A stretch of DNA of 64,000 nt. Origin: Maricaulis sp963975345. Its GTDB lineage: Bacteria; Pseudomonadota; Alphaproteobacteria; Caulobacterales; Maricaulaceae. The notes under the pieces were generated by a model. The model worked only from the letters and a program-made list of their open reading frames with translations. It did no database searches and was not told the origin of the DNA. The number at the start of each line of letters is the position of its first letter. Position 1 is the stretch's first letter. The position numbers and the translations under genes are program-made. The stretch covers positions 1 through 64,000 of the forward strand of contig NZ_CAXBGE010000003.1 in assembly GCF_963975345.1 (NCBI RefSeq), in the 5' to 3' direction. Below are positions 59,000 to 64,000 of the stretch, one piece after another.

Positions 59000-60454
59000 T
59001 CAGCCGGCGGCGCGGACGCCCTCGACATCGAGATCGTATTCGCGGACCTTGCGATACAAGGTCGAGCGGCCGACGCCGAGGCGGCGGGCGACTTCGCTCA
59101 TCCGTCCGGCATAGGTCTCGATCGCGAACTCGATCAGGTCACGCTCGATATCTTCGAGCGAACGCAGATTGCCGCCAGCATCCATGATCTCGACCGGGGC
59201 AGGTTCGCCGCCGCCCGTCATCAGCTCGACAGCCGCCGGCGAGATATCGCCTGCAACAGCTGCACGGCTCTGGATATCGGGGGTCAGACCGGAGATTTGC
59301 GGGAAATCGGCTGGCGTCAGATAATCGCTATCGGCGAGAATGACAGCGCGGAAGACCGCGTTTTCCAGCTGGCGCACATTGCCCGGCCAGTCGAATGAAC
59401 TCAGAAGGGCGTGGGTTTCCGGCGCCGCATCGACGATGGACTTGCCTTCCTGGGCGTTGAAGCGGCCGATGAAATGGCGCACCAGAGCCGGAACATCTTC
59501 GCGGCGTGACCGCAAGGATGGCACTTCGATCGGGAAGACATTCAAACGATAGAACAGGTCTTCGCGGAAGGCACCGGCAGCAACAAGCTCGGTCAAATCG
59601 CGATTGGTCGCCGAAATGATGCGGGTATTGACCTTGACGGGGCGTTTGGAGCCGACCGGGTCAACCTCGCCTTCCTGCAGTGCGCGCAGCAGTTTGACCT
59701 GCATGTCGAGCGGCAGCTCACCGACTTCATCCAGGAAAAGAGTGCCACCATCGGCCTCCTGGAATTTGCCCATATGCTTGCCGACCGCGCCCGTGAAGGA
59801 GCCCTTTTCGTGACCGAACAGGGTGGATTCAACAAGGTTTTCCGGGATGGCGCCGCAATTGACTGCGACGAAGGCGCCGCCGGCGCGCTTGGATGCGGCC
59901 ATGATCGACTGGGCGACCAATTCCTTGCCAACGCCGGAATCGCCGGTGACCAGGATCGGAATGTCTGATTGGGCGGCCCGTTCGCCGAGCCGGACCACCT
60001 GCTGCATCGAAGCGGCGGAGGCAATCATGTCGGCAAAGCCCGACATATTGGCGGCCTTGCGGGTCAGACGCTGCACTTCGCCGCTGAGAGTCTGGACCTT
60101 CAGCGCATTGCGGATCGACACCGCGATACGTTCCGGACTGGCCGGCTTGACGAAGAAGTCCACCGCACCGGCCCGCATCGCCGAGACAACCGTTTCGATA
60201 CCGCCGCTTGCGGTCAATACGATCACCGGCAGATCCGGCAGCCGCTTCTTGACCGCGTCCAGCGTCTCCATGCCGTCCATCCCCGGCATGATCAGATCGA
60301 GCAGCATCACATCGACTGGCGAGGAGGCCACACGATCCAGGGCCGCATCGCCGCTTTCTGCGGTCTCTACGCGGTAGCCCTGCTTTTCGATCACCGCCTG
60401 AAGAAGGCGGCGTTGCGTCGGATCGTCATCAACGATCAGAACTGATTTCACCAT
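59000..60454 (-). CDS. Sigma-54-dependent response regulator (NtrC family, TacA-like)
   Basis: A 484-residue transcription activator. Receiver domain with DDD pocket and phospho-acceptor Asp 53 in VMLLDLIMPGMDG; AAA+ domain with Walker A VTGDSGVGKELVAQS, the sigma-54 loop GSFTGA (Ser in place of the usual Ala) and Walker B GGTLFLDEVGELP; and a C-terminal Fis-type helix-turn-helix (SEVARRLGVGRSTLYRKVRE). The DDPTQRRLLQAVIE start recalls Caulobacter TacA, the stalk-regulating activator, but the assignment is not certain. No kinase gene lies next to it. Confidence 0.92.
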   Translation of the reverse strand: MVKSVLIVDDDPTQRRLLQAVIEKQGYRVETAESGDAALDRVASSPVDVMLLDLIMPGMDGMETLDAVKKRLPDLPVIVLTASGGIETVVSAMRAGAVDFFVKPASPERIAVSIRNALKVQTLSGEVQRLTRKAANMSGFADMIASAASMQQVVRLGERAAQSDIPILVTGDSGVGKELVAQSIMAASKRAGGAFVAVNCGAIPENLVESTLFGHEKGSFTGAVGKHMGKFQEADGGTLFLDEVGELPLDMQVKLLRALQEGEVDPVGSKRPVKVNTRIISATNRDLTELVAAGAFREDLFYRLNVFPIEVPSLRSRREDVPALVRHFIGRFNAQEGKSIVDAAPETHALLSSFDWPGNVRQLENAVFRAVILADSDYLTPADFPQISGLTPDIQSRAAVAGDISPAAVELMTGGGEPAPVEIMDAGGNLRSLEDIERDLIEFAIETYAGRMSEVARRLGVGRSTLYRKVREYDLDVEGVRAAG

Positions 60455-60637
60455 CACACCCACGCCTTTTCGGTCGCATTGTTTTCGCCGGGTCTTTTGA
60501 CCTCGCTGCCGTTTCCGACAGGGCGTCTATGCGGACCGTTATGGGACACTCTTCTAAATTTCACGTTTAAGAGGCGGCAAGGACCGGTTAAGCATAAGGA
60601 ATTGGAAAGGGCTCGCCCCGACCCGCGAGAGACGATC

Positions 60638-61471
60638 ATGGCTGATACGACTACCCCTTTCGGTCCCCGCCCGGTGCGCTGGGCCTTCCCGCCGAATGAT
60701 GGATTTTTCGGATTGCAAGAGCATCAACGCCTGCAGATGATCCACGCCCTGCCGGGAATCCTCGTCTGGCCGATCCTGTTATTCGGTCTTGCGATCACCT
60801 TCCAATTCCTGTCCGGCGGTGCTTGGGCGTTGATCGACGGCAAGACGCTGGGCATCTCGCTCGAAACCACCCAATTCGCCGGATCGACGGTGGCCTATGG
60901 CGTGCTCGCCATGCTGATGTGGCATCACTTCGGCATTTATGCCGCTCACCGCGCCGCCTTCTCGGTGATCCCCAAACGCTGGTCCGAGCTGGTGATCGGC
61001 CTGCTCATCCTGGGTGCCATGTTGATGGTCGGAAGCCCGCTGACGGTCTGGTTTCACCAGTTCGCGATGGTTGATCCGAACCTGACACTGGCCGGCGGTG
61101 CCGATCTGAAAGACGTGTCCAATGTCGACAATTTCGTCCAGAGCGGAGCGGCCCTGTGGTCGATTGTCCTTTTGACACTGGTCGCGGCGCCGATTGTCGA
61201 GGAGATCCTGTTCCGCGGCTGGATGCTGCCCATGCTGGTTGCCCGCGGAGTGCCGGGTCTGTTTGCGGTGCTGATCTCAGGCCTCGCCTTTGGCCTGATC
61301 CATACCGGACAGGGCCTGATGGTGATGACATCGACCGCCCTGCTCGGATTTGCACTCGGTGCAGCCCGGCTCGCGACGGGGCGGGTCGCGGCATCGGTGT
61401 TGGGCCATATGGCCAATAATGCATGGGCGATATTCGCCGTACCCTTCCTCACCGGAATGCAGTCGGGGTGA
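60638..61471 (+). CDS. CPBP-family intramembrane metalloprotease
   Basis: A 277-residue membrane protein with about seven helices. It shows the CPBP/Abi motifs EEILFRGWMLPML near residue 190, FGLIHTGQG near 225 and the third motif around LGHMANNAWA. Bacterial members cleave within membranes or process prenyl proteins; some protect against bacteriocins. The ATG is placed at MADTTTPFGP after GAGAGACG; the long upstream frame is not family-like. Substrate unknown. Confidence 0.9.
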   Translation: MADTTTPFGPRPVRWAFPPNDGFFGLQEHQRLQMIHALPGILVWPILLFGLAITFQFLSGGAWALIDGKTLGISLETTQFAGSTVAYGVLAMLMWHHFGIYAAHRAAFSVIPKRWSELVIGLLILGAMLMVGSPLTVWFHQFAMVDPNLTLAGGADLKDVSNVDNFVQSGAALWSIVLLTLVAAPIVEEILFRGWMLPMLVARGVPGLFAVLISGLAFGLIHTGQGLMVMTSTALLGFALGAARLATGRVAASVLGHMANNAWAIFAVPFLTGMQSG

Positions 61472-61508
61472 GATTGACGCAGCGCAGCATCGGCGCTAGC
61501 GCTGCTGC

Positions 61509-62456
61509 ATGACAAAGACCACTCCGAGACCCGCGCGCCCACCAGCACCGCTGATCCAGTTCAAAGGCGCCAAACCCCCGGCGCCAGCCTGGTTCCAGCG
61601 CGCGCTATCTGTGCCCTTCGAGACCGGCAGCGTGATCGTCGACGGCGCGACGATCCACTGGAAAGCCTGGGGCCAGACCGGCATGCCGGGTCTGGTGCTC
61701 GTGCATGGCGGCGTCGCGCACAAGGATTGGTGGGACTCCATCGGTCCCTTCCTGGCCGAGACACGGCGCGTCGTCGCGCTCGATTTGTCGGGCATGGGCG
61801 ATAGCGATCACCGCGATGCTTACCGGATGGACACCTACGCCCTGGAAGCAATGACCGCCGGGCGCGCGGGCGGTGCGTTTGCGGCGGGCGCACCCTTCAT
61901 GATCGGCCATTCCTTCGGCGGCTTTGTCGCGCTGGCAACGGCAGCTGAATTCGGAGCCGAACTGGCTGGCATCGCTGTGCTCGACAGCCCGGTTCGGCCA
62001 CCCAGCGAACAGCGCCAATCCTCACCACCCAGCCGGGGCGGCGGCGTCTATGCGACGTTCGAAGCCGCCCTTGAGCGCTTCCGTCTCCTGCCGGAGCAGG
62101 ACTGCGCCAATGCTTTCCTGATGGACCATATCGCCCGCCAGTCGCTGAAGCCGACAATCCGGCCGGATGGCAGTGACGGCTGGACCTGGAAATTCGATCC
62201 GCATCTGTGGAGCAAGCTGAGCTATGACCGCAAATCACCGGCTGAAATCGCGGCCGGGCTGAAATGCCGCATCGCCCTGTTTCGCGGTGCCGATTCAGTT
62301 CTTGTGACGGATGAGATCTGGGGTTTCATGCGCGAAACCTTCGGCGCTGACACGACGATGGTCTCGATCCCGGATGCGCAGCACCATCTGATTCTCGACC
62401 AGCCGATCGCCGTAGCTGTCGCGCTAGAAGTGCTGACCGGTCCAGGTTGGGGCTGA
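61509..62456 (+). CDS. Alpha/beta hydrolase
   Basis: A 315-residue cytosolic hydrolase. Oxyanion loop VLVHGGVAHKDWW near residue 62, nucleophile elbow MIGHSFGGFVALA (Ser about 137), an acid in FRGADSVLVTD and the catalytic His in DAQHHLILDQP. It begins 37 bp after the CPBP gene on the same strand. The substrate is not evident; esterase or haloalkane dehalogenase-like reactions are possible. Confidence 0.9.
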   Translation: MTKTTPRPARPPAPLIQFKGAKPPAPAWFQRALSVPFETGSVIVDGATIHWKAWGQTGMPGLVLVHGGVAHKDWWDSIGPFLAETRRVVALDLSGMGDSDHRDAYRMDTYALEAMTAGRAGGAFAAGAPFMIGHSFGGFVALATAAEFGAELAGIAVLDSPVRPPSEQRQSSPPSRGGGVYATFEAALERFRLLPEQDCANAFLMDHIARQSLKPTIRPDGSDGWTWKFDPHLWSKLSYDRKSPAEIAAGLKCRIALFRGADSVLVTDEIWGFMRETFGADTTMVSIPDAQHHLILDQPIAVAVALEVLTGPGWG

Positions 62457-62513
62457 GCCGCGACAGAACGCCGCTGCAAAGCAGACTTCAATCGCAGAAA
62501 TCAGTCCCAAAAT

Positions 62514-62762
62514 TCAGTCTTCGTGTTGCCGGATTTCGCGGGCGACATCGTCCGGCATGCCCGGATTGCGCACGATCATCGAACGGCGCAGGGCGCTGAG
62601 GATCGCGACCAGTATGACAGCGCCCAGCCAGATACCGCCAATCAGGCGCGCGGTTGGCCAAATCGGGTCTAGCGCGCCGAAATTGAGATATTCCATGCCG
62701 GCCAAGCCTGCATAGACGAGCAGGGCGAGAACACCGGACCAGATCGCGAACGGTATGCGCAT
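62514..62762 (-). CDS. Small two-helix membrane protein (82 aa)
   Basis: An 82-residue protein with two hydrophobic segments (IPFAIWSGVLALLVYAGLA and LIGGIWLGAVILVAILSAL) and a charged C-terminus (GMPDDVAREIRQHED). The ATG is supported by GGGGGAAATTC upstream. Divergent from the oxidase subunit gene. Family not recognised. Confidence 0.7.
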   Translation of the reverse strand: MRIPFAIWSGVLALLVYAGLAGMEYLNFGALDPIWPTARLIGGIWLGAVILVAILSALRRSMIVRNPGMPDDVAREIRQHED

Positions 62763-63006
62763 CGAATTTCCCCCATTCCGCCGCAACCCATATTGAAACC
62801 CATCCCGCGCCACAACCGCCCGGTCGGGAAAAACCCGCAGCGTGGCACTGCCGCAACAATCCGGTTCCGATCGCCGTGGGCCGACCCAGAGCTGCGGCCC
62901 AGAGATCCCCGCAGTGCCTGCACTGCGTCAGCGGGGCATCTTGGCCTACGCTCCGGCGCGTGTTATCGGCAGATCAATATCAGTGACTCGAACAGGGGCA
63001 GTCCTC

Positions 63007-63312
63007 ATGGCAGCTGACTACACGCGCGGCGAAATGAATATCACGGGCCAGGAACATACATTCAGTGGCTTCGTCAAAATCACCCTGTGGAGCTCCATGT
63101 TGCTGGGCCTCATTGTTTTCTATCTGACACTGGTCTTTGCCGCCGGTGCCGACTGGATGACATCGCTGATCGGCGTCGCCGTGCTCGGCTACGTGCTCGG
63201 CCTGGTGACCTCGATGAAAACCGCGTGGAATGTCACCGTAGCCGGCATGCTGGTCTTCGGCCTGATCTGCGGCGGCTTGGCACAATTGTTCAGCGTCTTC
63301 CTGGCCGGCTGA
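63007..63312 (+). CDS. aa3-type cytochrome c oxidase subunit IV
   Basis: A 101-residue subunit of the alphaproteobacterial aa3 oxidase: a short N-terminal tail with GEMNITGQEHTFSGFVKITL, the conserved SxxxTFxGFVK motif, then three membrane helices (family members often have one, so the C-terminal part is extended). It stabilises the oxidase in the inner membrane. Other cytochrome oxidase genes are not in the window. The next gene, pntA, is 110 bp downstream. Confidence 0.87.
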   Translation: MAADYTRGEMNITGQEHTFSGFVKITLWSSMLLGLIVFYLTLVFAAGADWMTSLIGVAVLGYVLGLVTSMKTAWNVTVAGMLVFGLICGGLAQLFSVFLAG

Positions 63313-63422
63313 GCCAGCACCGGACTTTCAGACATCCATGACAGGAATTTTTCCGGCGGGCCTTCCCCTGACCGGCGAATTCGCGCATCGTATCCGCCTG
63401 CAACTTCGAGCGGCGGAACGAT

Positions 63423-64000
63423 ATGAGAATTGCTATTCTGAAAGAACGCCATGCGGGCGAAACCCGCGTCGCTGCAACCCCCGACACGATCAAGAAATTC
63501 GTCGCGGCCGGCCATCAGCTCGCGGTTGAAAAAGGCGCCGGCCTCACCGCATCGGTGACCGATGAGGCCTATGCGGCCGCCGGTGCCGAAATCGGCACGC
63601 TGGCCGCAGTGCTGAAGGGCGCTGACGCGCTCTTCTCGGTCCAGATGCCTGATGATGCCACGCTGGCCAAACTGCCCAAGGGCATGCTGTTGGTGGCGCA
63701 TCTCGACCCCTATGGCGCGCAAGAGCGCGCCAAGGCACTGGCCAAGGCCGGGATCGATGCACTGGCGATGGAATTTGTACCGCGCATCAGCCGGGCCCAA
63801 GCGATGGATGCGCTCTCCAGCCAGTCCAATCTGGCCGGCTATCGCGCCATTATCGAAGCGGCCCACATCTATGGCCGCGCCTTCCCGATGATGATGACCG
63901 CTGCGGGCACCGTTGCTCCGGCCAAGGCGTTCATTATGGGCGCCGGTGTTGCCGGTCTGCAGGCGATCGCCACGGCGCGCCGGCTCGGCGCTGTCGTTTC
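63423..64000 (+). CDS. pntA: NAD(P) transhydrogenase subunit alpha, 5' part
   Basis: The first 192 codons of the proton-translocating transhydrogenase alpha chain, cut off by the window end. MRIAILKERHAGETRVAATPD is the N-terminal family signature, with AGYRAIIEAAHIYGRAFPMM and the start of the Rossmann fold AKAFIMGAGVAGLQAIATA. It exchanges hydride between NADH and NADP+ at the inner membrane. Whether this is the split PntAA form cannot be seen, because the C-terminus is missing. Confidence 0.94.
   Translation, partial: MRIAILKERHAGETRVAATPDTIKKFVAAGHQLAVEKGAGLTASVTDEAYAAAGAEIGTLAAVLKGADALFSVQMPDDATLAKLPKGMLLVAHLDPYGAQERAKALAKAGIDALAMEFVPRISRAQAMDALSSQSNLAGYRAIIEAAHIYGRAFPMMMTAAGTVAPAKAFIMGAGVAGLQAIATARRLGAVV

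Overview
The window looks like chromosomal DNA of a marine alphaproteobacterium of the Caulobacterales/Maricaulales type (Maricaulis- or Hyphomonadaceae-like). The support is high GC, dense gene packing, a CpdR-type response regulator, a GapR (DUF2312) nucleoid protein, a Caulobacter-like MotA, a PhrR-like XRE regulator, an aa3 oxidase subunit IV, large TonB receptors and tandem DUF1194 proteins. The assignment is inferred from protein character, not from a search. I annotate about 63 protein genes, one tRNA, a cobalamin riboswitch, a ROSE-like RNA thermometer behind a sigma-32-type promoter, several terminators and a set of palindromes.

Layout. 0-7.6 kb: sugar-nucleotide genes for polysaccharide or envelope precursors (phosphohexomutase, UDP-glucose dehydrogenase, acyltransferase, GlmM, GalU, UDP-glucuronate 4-epimerase), together able to make UDP-GlcNAc precursors, UDP-glucose, UDP-glucuronate and UDP-galacturonate. 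8-16.5 kb: a complete type I secretion locus (ABC exporter, HlyD adaptor, TolC-like channel) beside its probable substrate, a 1210-residue cadherin/PPC/M10-metalloprotease/RTX protein with an adhesin-like N-terminus. 16.6-25.9 kb: KdsD, GpmA, a RibD-like deaminase with a collapsed reductase domain, a pentapeptide-repeat protein, a thermoregulated Hsp20, an exported methyltransferase-like lipoprotein, HisN, an XRE regulator, an N-formylglutamate amidohydrolase and CpdR. 26-29.5 kb: a large TonB receptor and tRNA-Val(GAC).

29.6-36.4 kb: Stf0 sulfotransferase, Mrp, and a cobalamin uptake operon (BtuB-BtuF-BtuC-BtuD) under a B12 riboswitch. 36.4-44.4 kb: WecG/TagA glycosyltransferase, MnmC, a DUF4143 ATPase with a near-perfect 37-bp palindrome ending at its start codon, MotA and an MFS exporter. 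44.4-45.8 kb: an AT-richer accessory cassette of two unrecognised genes with its own palindrome and tandem repeats; this is the best candidate here for an undescribed system. 45.8-49 kb: lytic transglycosylase and two DUF1194 paralogues. 49-64 kb: ribosomal protein L36, two acyl-CoA dehydrogenases, a Fic protein with operator-like palindromes, aldo/keto reductase, MAPEG, TPR, hydrolases, GapR, ASCH protein, a sigma-54 response regulator, a CPBP protease, cytochrome oxidase subunit IV and the start of transhydrogenase PntA.

Start codons were chosen from ribosome-binding sites, family N-termini and 1-4 nt overlaps with upstream genes. Function calls rest on motifs read by eye.
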